This document shows positions 16,931-24,564 of a stretch of DNA of 64,000 bases, one piece after another. Numbering within the stretch: position 1 is the first letter of the stretch; the number at the start of each line of letters is the position of its first letter. Source of the stretch: NAT127 sp034717695. Its GTDB lineage: Bacteria; Pseudomonadota; Gammaproteobacteria; Pseudomonadales; Porticoccaceae. A program made the translations under genes and the position numbers. Location: the NCBI GenBank assembly GCA_034717695.1, contig JAYELS010000068.1, positions 1-64,000 on the forward strand. The letters are read 5' to 3'. The notes under the pieces were generated by a model. That model did not search any database. It saw nothing but the letters and a program-made list of their open reading frames with translations, and was not told the origin of the DNA.

Positions 16931-17515
16931 ATGCCTAGAATTCTGATGATCGACAACTACGATTCCTTCACCTACAACGTGGTGCAATACCTGGGGGAGC
17001 TGGGTGCGGATGTGCGGGTGTACCGCAACGACGAACTGACCCTCGACCAGATCGAAACCCTGGCGCCGGAGAAGATCGTCATCTCCCCCGGCCCCTGCAC
17101 CCCGAGCGAGGCGGGCATCTCGGTGGCGGCCATCCAGCACTTTGCCGGGCGCATCCCCCTGCTGGGCATCTGCCTCGGCCACCAGAGCATCGGCCAGGCC
17201 TTTGGTGGCAAGGTGGTCCGCGCCCGCCAGGTGATGCACGGCAAGACCTCGGCGATCTTCCACGCCAATAGGGGCGTCTTCCGGGGGCTTGCCAATCCCT
17301 TTGAAGCGACCCGCTACCACTCCCTCATCATCGAGAGGGAGAGCCTCCCGGACTGCCTTGAAGTCACCGCCTGGACCCAGACCCAGGACGGCGCGGTGGA
17401 CGAGATCATGGGGGTGCGCCACCGCGAGTTTGCGGTGGAGGGTGTTCAGTTCCATCCCGAATCCATACTCACCCAGCAGGGGCACGACCTGTTGGCCAAT
17501 TTCCTGAACGGTTGA
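16931..17515 (+). CDS. trpG: Anthranilate synthase component II (glutamine amidotransferase)
   Basis: 194 aa. It releases ammonia from glutamine for TrpE to make anthranilate from chorismate (tryptophan pathway; may also serve folate synthesis). Class-I GATase: the catalytic Cys lies in GICLGHQSIGQAFGG at about residue 79, and the His/Glu pair in VEGVQFHPESI. Full length. An AAGAGG ribosome site precedes the ATG. trpE is not adjacent, as in pseudomonads where trpE and trpGDC are separate units. Confidence 0.96.
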   Translation: MPRILMIDNYDSFTYNVVQYLGELGADVRVYRNDELTLDQIETLAPEKIVISPGPCTPSEAGISVAAIQHFAGRIPLLGICLGHQSIGQAFGGKVVRARQVMHGKTSAIFHANRGVFRGLANPFEATRYHSLIIERESLPDCLEVTAWTQTQDGAVDEIMGVRHREFAVEGVQFHPESILTQQGHDLLANFLNG

Positions 17516-17523
17516 GGAGCGCC

Positions 17524-18564
17524 ATGGACATTCAACAGGCCATCGCCAGGGTGGTGGAGCGGGGGGATCTCGGCCAGGACGAGATGGTTGGGGTGGTGCG
17601 GCAGATCATGACCGGTGGCGCAACGCCGGCGCAGATCGCCGGCTTTCTGGTGGCGTTGCGGATGAAGGGCGAGACCGTCGACGAGATCGCCGGGGCGGTG
17701 ATCGTGATGCGCGAGCTGGCCGCCGGGGTGAAGGTCGAGGGCAGCCACCTGGTGGATATCGTCGGCACCGGTGGCGACGGCGCCAATATCTTCAATGTCT
17801 CCACCGCCAGCAGCCTGGTGGTGGCGGTGACCGGGGCGAAAGTGGTCAAGCACGGCAACCGCTCCCTGAGCAGCAAAAGCGGCAGTGCCGACCTGCTGGA
17901 GGCGGCGGGTGTGCGCCTTGGGATCACCCCCGAGCAGGTTGCCCGCTGTGTGCGCGACGTCAATGTCGGGTTCATGTTCGCTCCCGCCCACCACAGCGCC
18001 ATGAAGTACGCCGGCCCGCCCCGCAAGGAGCTGGGCATCCGCACCCTGTTCAACATCCTCGGGCCGATGACCAATCCGGCGGGAGTCAAGCGCCAGCTGT
18101 CCGGCGTCTATGACCGCGCCCTGTGCCGCCCGGTGGCGGAAGTGCTCAAGCGTCTTGGCAGCGAGCACGTGATGGTGGTGCACAGCGACGACGGCCTCGA
18201 CGAGATCAGCATAGCGGTCCCCACCTGGGTGGTGGAGCTGAAGAATGGCGCCATCGCCGAGTACCGCATTCAGCCGGAGGACTTCGGCATGGAACGGCAA
18301 TCCCTCGACGGCCTGCGGGTGGAGGGCGCGGCGGATTCACTCGCCCTCGTCAAGGATGCCCTCGGCAAGCGCAAGACCCCCGAAGGGCGCAAGGCGGCCG
18401 ACATGGTGGCCCTCAATGCCGGTGCCGCGATCCATGTCTCCGGCGTGGCGAGCGATCTGGCCGAGGGGGTCGCCATGGCCCAGGACGCCATCGCCAGTGG
18501 CATGGCCCTGGAAAAACTCCACGAACTGGCCATGTTCACCGATTGTTTGGGAGACCTGGAATGA
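17524..18564 (+). CDS. trpD: Anthranilate phosphoribosyltransferase
   Basis: 346 aa. It transfers phosphoribose from PRPP to anthranilate. The PRPP-binding signature GTGGDGANIFNVST and KHGNRSLSSKSGSAD are present. The ATG at 17524 is chosen with an AGGAG site that overlaps the end of trpG; a TTG at 17512 would overlap the trpG stop and has no better signal. Its stop overlaps the trpC start (ATGA). Second gene of trpGDC. Confidence 0.96.
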   Translation: MDIQQAIARVVERGDLGQDEMVGVVRQIMTGGATPAQIAGFLVALRMKGETVDEIAGAVIVMRELAAGVKVEGSHLVDIVGTGGDGANIFNVSTASSLVVAVTGAKVVKHGNRSLSSKSGSADLLEAAGVRLGITPEQVARCVRDVNVGFMFAPAHHSAMKYAGPPRKELGIRTLFNILGPMTNPAGVKRQLSGVYDRALCRPVAEVLKRLGSEHVMVVHSDDGLDEISIAVPTWVVELKNGAIAEYRIQPEDFGMERQSLDGLRVEGAADSLALVKDALGKRKTPEGRKAADMVALNAGAAIHVSGVASDLAEGVAMAQDAIASGMALEKLHELAMFTDCLGDLE

Positions 18565-19364
18565 GCGACACCCCCACCATCCTGCGCCGCATCCTCGACC
18601 GCAAGGCCGAAGAGGTGGTGGAAGCCAGCGCTCGCTGCCCCATCGCCAAGCTCGAGGAACGCATTGCCCGCCAGTCGGCCCCCCGGGGGTTTGCCGCCGC
18701 GTTGCGGCGCCGGGTGGCGGCGGGGGAGCCCGCTGTGATCGCGGAGGTCAAGAAGGCTTCCCCAAGCCAGGGAGTGATCCGTGCTGACTTCGATCCCGCC
18801 GCCATTGCCGCCAGTTACGAGGCCGGCGGCGCCGCCTGCCTGTCGGTGCTTACCGATGTGGATTTCTTCCAGGGCTGCAACGATTATCTGGAGACGGCGC
18901 GCAATGCCTGCTCGCTGCCGGTGTTGCGCAAGGATTTCACCATCGATCCCTACCAGATCCACGAGGCCCGCGCCATTGGCGCGGACTGCATTCTGCTGAT
19001 CGTCGCCGCCCTGGATCAGGGCCGGCTGGTGGCGCTCCACGACCTGGCGCGCTCCCTGGGGCTCGATGTGCTGGTGGAGGTCCACGATGCCGAGGAGCTC
19101 AAGCGCGCCCTCGTGCTTGAAACGCCGCTGATCGGTATCAACAATCGGGATCTCCACAGCTTTCAAACGACCCTCGATACCACCTTCGGCCTGCTCGACC
19201 GGATTCCCGACGACCGCCTGGTGATCACCGAAAGCGGCATCCATACCGTGGACGACGTCAAGGCCATGGCGGCCCATGGGGTATACGGATTCCTGGTGGG
19301 AGAGGCGTTCATGCGCGCCCCCGACCCTGGCGCCAGGCTGGCGGAGCTGTTTTTCCAGCGCTGA
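18561..19364 (+). CDS. trpC: Indole-3-glycerol phosphate synthase
   Basis: 267-aa TIM-barrel enzyme that closes the indole ring. The motifs VIAEVKKASPSQGVI (catalytic Glu/Lys), LRKDFTIDPYQI, IGINNRDL and TESGI are all intact. It is monofunctional (no fused TrpF). ATGA overlap with trpD; the much longer upstream frame is an out-of-frame extension into trpD. It ends 9 bp before the convergent vfr gene. Confidence 0.96.
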   Translation: MSDTPTILRRILDRKAEEVVEASARCPIAKLEERIARQSAPRGFAAALRRRVAAGEPAVIAEVKKASPSQGVIRADFDPAAIAASYEAGGAACLSVLTDVDFFQGCNDYLETARNACSLPVLRKDFTIDPYQIHEARAIGADCILLIVAALDQGRLVALHDLARSLGLDVLVEVHDAEELKRALVLETPLIGINNRDLHSFQTTLDTTFGLLDRIPDDRLVITESGIHTVDDVKAMAAHGVYGFLVGEAFMRAPDPGARLAELFFQR

Positions 19365-19373
19365 GTCTTTCCC

Positions 19374-20006
19374 CTAGCGGGTGCCGAAAACCACCATGGT
19401 CTTGCCGTGGACGGAGACGAGGCCCTGGTCCTCGAGGGTCTTGAGAACGCGCCCCACCATCTCCCGGGAGCAACCGACGATGCGGCCGATCTCCTGGCGG
19501 GTCACCTTGATCTGCATGCCGTCCGGGTGGGTCATGGCGTCGGGCTCGTTGCATAGGTCCAGCAGGGTGCGGGCCACCCGGCCGGTGACATCGAGAAAGG
19601 CCAGATCGCCCACCTTGCGGGTCGTATCCCGCAGGCGATCGGCCAGTTGCTTGGTCAGGGCAAACAGCACCCTGGGGTGGCTGTGGGTAAGTTCCAGAAA
19701 CTTGCCATAGCTGATTTCACCGACTTCGCACTCGGTCTTGGTGCGCACCCAGGCGCTCCGGTCCTGGTGGCCGAAGAGACCCATTTCGCCGAAGAAATCC
19801 CCGGGGTTGAGGTAGGCGACGATCATTTCGCGGCCATCATCGTCCTCGATGATCACGGTGACGGCGCCCTTGATGATGTAATACAGGGTGTCGCTGCTGT
19901 CCCCGGCGTGAATGATGGTGGTTTTTGTCGGGTACCGGCGCCGGTGGCAATGACTGAGAAACTCGTCGACATCGGGGATGTGGGGTGTTATCGGTGCCAG
20001 TGCCAA
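19374..20006 (-). CDS. vfr: cAMP-activated global regulator, Vfr/CRP family
   Basis: 210 aa. The cyclic-nucleotide-binding domain (about 15-125) has GDFFGEMGLF and the Arg-Ser pair of DRSAWVRTK, which contacts cAMP phosphate. The C-terminal helix-turn-helix reads VTRQEIGRIVGCSREMVGRVLK. Length and residues match Pseudomonas Vfr closely. Position next to trpC and an OsmC gene is the same as in P. aeruginosa. It is probably a regulator of carbon use, surface behaviour or secretion; targets cannot be seen here. Confidence 0.93.
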   Translation of the reverse strand: MALAPITPHIPDVDEFLSHCHRRRYPTKTTIIHAGDSSDTLYYIIKGAVTVIIEDDDGREMIVAYLNPGDFFGEMGLFGHQDRSAWVRTKTECEVGEISYGKFLELTHSHPRVLFALTKQLADRLRDTTRKVGDLAFLDVTGRVARTLLDLCNEPDAMTHPDGMQIKVTRQEIGRIVGCSREMVGRVLKTLEDQGLVSVHGKTMVVFGTR

Positions 20007-20146
20007 GCGGATTCTCCTGTTTCACCCCGTCAGGGGTTCCCTGTAAGATACGACATTCCCAAAAGAGACGGTAGCGGTGGCGAGCGCCACCGCGGCGGCG
20101 GTGGTCGTGCCTCCCTTGGCGGGCAAACTTTATTGGCGGACGGTAT

Positions 20147-20578
20147 ATGAAAGCAAGAGTGAAGTGGGTAGGTGATGCCATGTTCGTGGGGGAATCCGGT
20201 AGCGGCCACGCGGTGGTGATGGATGGTCCGCCGGACCACGGTGGTCGCAACCTCGGGGTGCGCCCGATGGAGATGCTGTTGCTCGGCGTGGGTGGCTGTT
20301 CCAGTTTCGACGTGGTGGATATTCTCAAGAAGAGTCGCCAGGACGTGGCCAGCTGCGAGACCTTGCTGGAAGCTGAGCGGGCCGACGAGGTGCCGGCGGT
20401 GTTCACCAGGCTTCACCTGCACTTTCGCGTATCGGGGCGGGCGCTCAAGGATTCCATCGTCAAGCGGGCCGTTGCCCTGTCCGCCGAAAAGTACTGCTCC
20501 GCCTCCATCATGCTTGGCCGCGGCGGCGTGGAAATCACCCACAGCTATGAAATCGTTGAGTCCACGGACGGCGCCTGA
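20147..20578 (+). CDS. OsmC/Ohr-family protein
   Basis: 143 aa. Both redox Cys of the family are present: GVGGCSSFDVV at about residue 46 and EKYCSAS near 114. OsmC-type enzymes reduce organic hydroperoxides using these thiols. It matches the OsmC gene found between vfr and speD/coq7 in Pseudomonas. It is divergent from vfr. The start region has no strong ribosome site. I would not assign Ohr specificity. Confidence 0.88.
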   Translation: MKARVKWVGDAMFVGESGSGHAVVMDGPPDHGGRNLGVRPMEMLLLGVGGCSSFDVVDILKKSRQDVASCETLLEAERADEVPAVFTRLHLHFRVSGRALKDSIVKRAVALSAEKYCSASIMLGRGGVEITHSYEIVESTDGA

Positions 20579-20600
20579 TCCCCTACCGGTTGTTGCGGAC

Positions 20601-20625
20601 AAAAAAAGGGAGCCATGAGGCTCCC
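20601..20625 (-). terminator. Intrinsic terminator of small membrane gene copy 1
   Basis: Minus strand: GGGAGCC, 4-base loop, GGCTCCC, then seven T. It lies 32 bases after the stop at 20657. The same module follows copy 2. Confidence 0.85.
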
Positions 20626-20656
20626 AAATGTTTTCAGGGGTTAGGAAATTCGTGGG

Positions 20657-20773
20657 TCAGGACTGCTTGGCAGCCGGCTTGCGGGTCGCCTTGCGGAGAT
20701 CTTCCCAGGCGATGGCCGAGCCGATGAGGCCGGAAAAGGCCAGTACAGCATAGGTAATTGCAGTGGCGATCAT
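20657..20773 (-). CDS. Small membrane protein (38 aa), tandem copy 1
   Basis: MIATAITYAVLAFSGLIGSA then IAWEDLRKATRKPAAKQS: one membrane helix at about 3-22 and a basic C-terminal tail, so N-out/C-in is likely. The start is set by a clear AGGAGAG ribosome site 5 bases before the ATG at 20773; longer frames have no such signal. The protein is identical in sequence to the copy at 20967-21083, and both copies carry the same ribosome site and terminator. No family is recognised. Tiny tandem membrane proteins can be toxins, subunits of larger complexes or stress peptides; nothing here decides between these. Confidence 0.7.
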   Translation of the reverse strand: MIATAITYAVLAFSGLIGSAIAWEDLRKATRKPAAKQS

Positions 20774-20911
20774 GGTGTCTCTCCTGTGGTGTTGCCGCGC
20801 TTCGATGGACACATAATAGGAAACATGCAGCAATAAATGAAATGCATTGTTTTTATGATCGGCATAACTTGAATTCATGATTTTTTTGGGAAGGTATTGC
20901 CCATGTCCCAT

Positions 20912-20935
20912 AAAAAAGGGAGCCGTAAGGCTCCC
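20912..20935 (-). terminator. Intrinsic terminator of small membrane gene copy 2
   Basis: Minus strand: GGGAGCC, loop, GGCTCCC, six T; 32 bases after the stop at 20967. Almost identical to the terminator at 20601-20625. Confidence 0.85.
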
Positions 20936-20966
20936 AAATGTTTTCAGGGGTTAGGAAATTCGTGGG

Positions 20967-21083
20967 TCAGGACTGCTTGGCAGCCGGCTTGCGGGTCGCC
21001 TTGCGGAGATCTTCCCAGGCGATGGCCGACCCGATCAGGCCGGAGAAGGCCAGTACAGCATAAGTAATTGCAGTGGCGATCAT
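20967..21083 (-). CDS. Small membrane protein (38 aa), tandem copy 2
   Basis: Same 38-residue product as copy 1 with only silent DNA differences, the same AGGAGAG ribosome site and the same spacing to its terminator. The repeat period is 310 bp. Upstream sequences have drifted more than the coding parts, which argues that the protein is selected. A perfect 7-1-7 palindrome (ATAACTT-AAGTTAT arms, 21174-21188) lies about 90 bp upstream; in copy 1 one arm has decayed. Confidence 0.7.
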   Translation of the reverse strand: MIATAITYAVLAFSGLIGSAIAWEDLRKATRKPAAKQS

Positions 21084-21435
21084 GGTGTCTCTCCTGTGGT
21101 GTAGTCGCGCTTCGATGAACACATAGTAGAAAATCTGTCCCAATAAATGAAATGCATTGTTATTATTTTCAACATAACTTGAAGTTATTGTTTGGCGAGT
21201 GTTGAAGGCCAGCAGCCTGGGGGCTGAATGTTGGGCAAAAAAATGTTGGGCAAAAAAAAGGAGCCAACGAGGGCTCCATAAAATCTTTACAGGGGGTAAG
21301 AAAGGGTTGGATGCTTTCGCGTCCGGAAGGCCGAGGGATGGCTCAGCAGGGCCTTCGATGTGTGTGATTCTAGGGGGCGCCGATGAATAACAATAATGTA
21401 TTATTCTTATACCTATCATGAATTCAGGTTATGCC
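21084..21435. other. Upstream region of small gene copy 2 and LysR promoter region
   Basis: About 350 bp with no gene. It contains the palindrome at 21174-21188, a short duplicated ATGTTGGGCAAAA unit, an orphan terminator at 21252-21277, and an AT-rich stretch before the LysR gene that probably holds its promoter. Confidence 0.6.
21252..21277 (-). terminator. Orphan terminator, likely relic of a third tandem unit
   Basis: Minus strand: GGAGCC, loop, GGCTCC, eight T. The bases just upstream of it on the minus strand resemble those before the other two terminators, but no coding copy remains between it and the divergent LysR gene. Confidence 0.6.
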
Positions 21436-22386
21436 ATGCCCACCTCTGCACTGTCCCGTATTGACCTCAACCTGCTGGTGGCCCTTCAGGTATTGATCGA
21501 GGAGCGCAACGTCACCCGCGCGGCAGAGCGTCTGTTCGTCACCCAGCCGGCGATGAGCAAAACCTTGCAGCGCCTTCGAGACCTGTTCGACGACGACCTC
21601 TTTGTCCGCAGCGGCCGGGAATTGGTCCCTACGCCGAGGACCCTGGAACTCCAGGAGCTGTTGCCGGAACTGCTGGGTGAACTGGAGGGAATGGTCAAAC
21701 CCCGGGAGTTTGATCCGGCGAGCGACAGTGGCGTGATCTATCTTGCAACCCCGGAGTTCATCGCCGTGCAGATGGTGCCCATGTTGACCTGGGAGCTGAG
21801 CGCCGAGGCGCCGGCGTTCTCGCTGTCGGTGTCCAGCAACATGGAAAATTTCCCTGAGCAGATGCGCAATGGCGAGCTGGATTTCGTCCTGGGGGTGGAG
21901 CGAAACATGTCCAAGGAGTATGTGGTTACCCCGGTGGGGGGCTTTGCCCCGGCGGTCTGGATGCGCCACGGACACCCCTTGGCGGGGGAGGATCTCACCC
22001 TGGAGAAGGTACTGAGGTATCCCTTCATCCAGTACTTTCTGCTCCTCACCCCGGAAAAGGCCTCGCCAGCGGTGGAGACCCGCTTTGACAAGACCATCGC
22101 CAAGCTGGGGCTCAAGCGCAAGAAGGCGCTGGTGACGGACCAGCTGATGACGGCCTTGAATGCCCTGCAGACCAGCGACTGTCTGATGCTCAGTACCGAG
22201 GACGATCTCAAGGCGGAAGCGGAGTTCTACGAGATAGTGCGCAAGCCCTACCCGCCGGAACTGGAGGTGGACGACTTCATCCCGGTGGTGCTGTTCCAGC
22301 ACCGCCGCACCCTGAAGTCGCCGATGCACGAGTGGTTCAAGGCGCGGTTGATGGCGGTGGTGGAGCGCGTCCGGACCAGCTATTGA
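21436..22386 (+). CDS. LysR-family transcriptional regulator (NodD/LeuO-like)
   Basis: 316 aa from the chosen start. The HTH segment has RIDLNLLVALQVLIEERNVT and QPAMSKTLQRLRDLFDDDLF, followed by a PBP2-type effector domain. The opening resembles the NodD/NahR/LeuO branch. The ATG at 21436 is preferred because AGG lies 8 bases upstream; an ATG at 21418 would add 6 residues. It is transcribed away from the small membrane genes. The target and ligand are unknown. Confidence 0.88.
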   Translation: MPTSALSRIDLNLLVALQVLIEERNVTRAAERLFVTQPAMSKTLQRLRDLFDDDLFVRSGRELVPTPRTLELQELLPELLGELEGMVKPREFDPASDSGVIYLATPEFIAVQMVPMLTWELSAEAPAFSLSVSSNMENFPEQMRNGELDFVLGVERNMSKEYVVTPVGGFAPAVWMRHGHPLAGEDLTLEKVLRYPFIQYFLLLTPEKASPAVETRFDKTIAKLGLKRKKALVTDQLMTALNALQTSDCLMLSTEDDLKAEAEFYEIVRKPYPPELEVDDFIPVVLFQHRRTLKSPMHEWFKARLMAVVERVRTSY

Positions 22387-22441
22387 CCGGTGCGCCCGGT
22401 CGGGTGACGCGACGAATGGCGCCCGCGGCGAGTCGCGGCCC

Positions 22442-22852
22442 TCAGCCGCTGCCACCCTGCATCTTGCGGGTCAGATCGGCCATGTCCAGGTATTCGCGCC
22501 ATGCGCAGATCAGGCCATCGTCATCGAGCTCGTAGACGGCGACCATGCTGTGGGGCGCGGCATGGCCGTTGATGATGGCCTGGTCGGCGCGTTCGGTCAT
22601 CACCAGACGATCCGACGACAGGATGTTGATGATGTTGCATTTATTGTTCCTGGCATACTGCATCTGGCTGTGGATCTCCTTGCGCAGAGCCTCGCGGCCC
22701 CGAATGATGGGGCCGCCGGGGATCCAAAGCTGCCACACCGCGTCCTCGGACATCATCGACAGGATTTTCTCCACGTCCGGCCTTGACGTGTCGGAGCCGT
22801 CGCCCCATGCGGCGCAGAATTCACGGATGAAATTTTCCTGGGCAATTCCCAT
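22442..22852 (-). CDS. SnoaL/limonene-epoxide-hydrolase-like protein
   Basis: 136 aa of the NTF2-like cone fold. VMTERADQAI and WREYLDM carry an Arg, Asp and Asp in the order of the limonene-1,2-epoxide hydrolase triad, so an epoxide hydrolase role is plausible. Full length for the family. It lies 58 bp downstream of the phosphatase gene in the same direction and may be cotranscribed. The substrate is unknown. A nearby P450 operon (29.4 kb) could in principle supply epoxides, but no link is shown. Confidence 0.7.
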   Translation of the reverse strand: MGIAQENFIREFCAAWGDGSDTSRPDVEKILSMMSEDAVWQLWIPGGPIIRGREALRKEIHSQMQYARNNKCNIINILSSDRLVMTERADQAIINGHAAPHSMVAVYELDDDGLICAWREYLDMADLTRKMQGGSG

Positions 22853-22910
22853 TGTTATTCTCCTGGGTGGGGCGCCAGCGGCGACCGCGGGTGGTGGTTG
22901 ACGTGAGGCC

Positions 22911-23705
22911 TCAGTCGACGAGCAACGCCTGGCGTATTTCCCGTTTCATGTGGTCATCGACGCCGAGGCGTTCGCGCACGTAGCCGTCGATGGAGCCGTG
23001 ATCCGCCTGGATCTGGTCGAGGGCGGCGGACAGGTAGGCGCCATCGGCGCGCATCAACACGTCGCGCACCCCGGGGTCCATGGTTTGCAGTGGGTGCTCT
23101 CCGTCGGTCAGGCCCAGCGCGGCGCGGTGGTGCTTGAGCATGAAGGCGCCGAGATCGACCGCGTGGTTGGTGAATTCATAGTCGGCGATGATGGTTTCCC
23201 GGGGGACCCCCAGGGTGTGGAGGATCAGCGCCGCCGACAGGCCGGTGCGATCCTTGCCGGCGGCGCAGTGGAACACCAGGGGCACCTGCCCGGCGGCGAG
23301 TTGCTCGAAGATTCCCTGGATGCGGGTGTGCAGCCAGCCGGGCATGGCGCGGTAGAGGCTGATCATGACGTCGCGAGCCTGCTCGCCACTGGTGGACTCG
23401 GCCCAGGAGAGCTCGCTTTTGGCCTCGATGTGGGGCTCTTCGTCCCAGGCGATGACGCGGATCTCGCCGCAGGGCCAGAGGGTGGGTTCCTTGCTGCGCT
23501 CGTCGGCGCGGCGCAGGTCGCAAATGGCCCGGATGCCCAGTTGGTCGAGGCGGGGCTGGTCGTTGGGGGTGAGATAGGTCATCACGCCGGAGCGGTAGAG
23601 CACCCCCGGGCGGACGCGGCGGCCATCGCTGGTCCGGTAGCCCCCCAGGTCACGGAAATTGCAGCCACCCTCGAAGGCCAGTACTTGCGACATGGACGTG
23701 GTCAT
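22911..23705 (-). CDS. Tyrosine-protein phosphatase, bacterial Y_phosphatase3 type
   Basis: 264 aa. The P-loop HCAAGKDRTG is the CX5R active site (C-A-A-G-K-D-R), with the Lys-Asp variant typical of MptpB/LipA-like atypical phosphatases that also hydrolyse phosphoinositides. The N-terminus GGCNFRDLGGYRTSDG is the family hallmark. A GGGGG-type ribosome site lies about 10 bases before the ATG; an internal ATG four codons in is an alternative. No signal peptide is visible. Cellular substrate unknown. Confidence 0.88.
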   Translation of the reverse strand: MTTSMSQVLAFEGGCNFRDLGGYRTSDGRRVRPGVLYRSGVMTYLTPNDQPRLDQLGIRAICDLRRADERSKEPTLWPCGEIRVIAWDEEPHIEAKSELSWAESTSGEQARDVMISLYRAMPGWLHTRIQGIFEQLAAGQVPLVFHCAAGKDRTGLSAALILHTLGVPRETIIADYEFTNHAVDLGAFMLKHHRAALGLTDGEHPLQTMDPGVRDVLMRADGAYLSAALDQIQADHGSIDGYVRERLGVDDHMKREIRQALLVD

Positions 23706-23810
23706 TGATATGGACCCCCTGGAATTTAATGCGATGCTTTAACCGCCAAGGTTAAGCCTCGCGGCCGACCGAGGTCAATTGCAACCTGTCGTCGACAGCC
23801 GCGATCCGGC

Positions 23811-24455
23811 TCAGAGGCGGTAGCTGGCGCTGGTCATCACCTTGGATACCAGGGCCATCAGGCCCTTGGCGGGGGCGGGGAACGGCAGTCCGCCGGCGGC
23901 CAGGGCCTTGTCGGCATGGCGGGCTTCGTCCGCCAGCATCTGCGAGACCACGGCGCGACTCGCCCCGTCGTCCGCCGGCAAATCGTCGAGGTGGCGATCG
24001 AGGTGGGCGCAGACAAGCTGCTCCGTGGCGGCCACGAAACCGAGGCTCAGGCGGTCGCTGATCAGTCCCGCGCCGGCGCCGAGGCCAAACGACAGGGCGT
24101 ACCAGAGGGGATTGAGGACGCTCGGCCTGCTGTCCAGCGCCGCGAGGCGCTGTTCACACCAGGCCAGATGGTCGGTTTCTTCCTCCGCGGCCACTTCCAT
24201 GTCGCGCCGGACCGACGGCAGCTTGGCGGTGAGCGCCTGGCCCTGGTAGAGGGCCTGGGCGCAGACCTCGCCGCTGTGATTGACCCGCATCAGCCCCGCG
24301 GCGTGGCGTCGCTCGGCGTCGCTGAGACTCTGGCTGTCGCCGTTCCCCGCTGGCGATGGCCGCTGGGCGAGGTTGCCGTTGCCGGCGAGGGTGCGCAGGG
24401 CGTTGTCGGCGGTGGATACCAGGCGATCGAGGGGAGACAGTTGTCTGCTGGACAT
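23811..24455 (-). CDS. coq7: Ubiquinone biosynthesis hydroxylase Coq7
   Basis: 214-aa di-iron monooxygenase that hydroxylates 2-polyprenyl-3-methyl-6-methoxy-1,4-benzoquinone. Ligand motifs are RVNHSGEVCAQALYQGQ, EEETDHLAWCEQRL, EQLVCAHLDRHL and DEARHADKA, giving the duplicated E...ExxH pattern. The N-terminus has the usual Pseudomonas-type extension. It is in the same neighbourhood as vfr, as in P. aeruginosa. Confidence 0.94.
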   Translation of the reverse strand: MSSRQLSPLDRLVSTADNALRTLAGNGNLAQRPSPAGNGDSQSLSDAERRHAAGLMRVNHSGEVCAQALYQGQALTAKLPSVRRDMEVAAEEETDHLAWCEQRLAALDSRPSVLNPLWYALSFGLGAGAGLISDRLSLGFVAATEQLVCAHLDRHLDDLPADDGASRAVVSQMLADEARHADKALAAGGLPFPAPAKGLMALVSKVMTSASYRL

Positions 24456-24564
24456 GGCAGTGACCGGATATGGCGAGCCTGGATTCTAGCCAAAATTCTG
24501 GCATCATGCGACGAACGAACCCTCCCGAAGCAACTTCCGCTTCGCCCCCGGTAGACCCGCCGCC

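Noticed and set aside
16529..17485. 318-codon minus-strand frame reaching into trpG, ending in an Arg/His-rich tail
   Set aside because: Most of it is antisense to trpG. The last 60 residues looked briefly like a transposase tail but match no family I can name.
20601..20625. Terminator for the OsmC gene on the plus strand
   Set aside because: The T-run is on the minus-strand side only; on the plus strand the hairpin is followed by AAATG. It serves the minus-strand small gene, though weak bidirectional action is possible.
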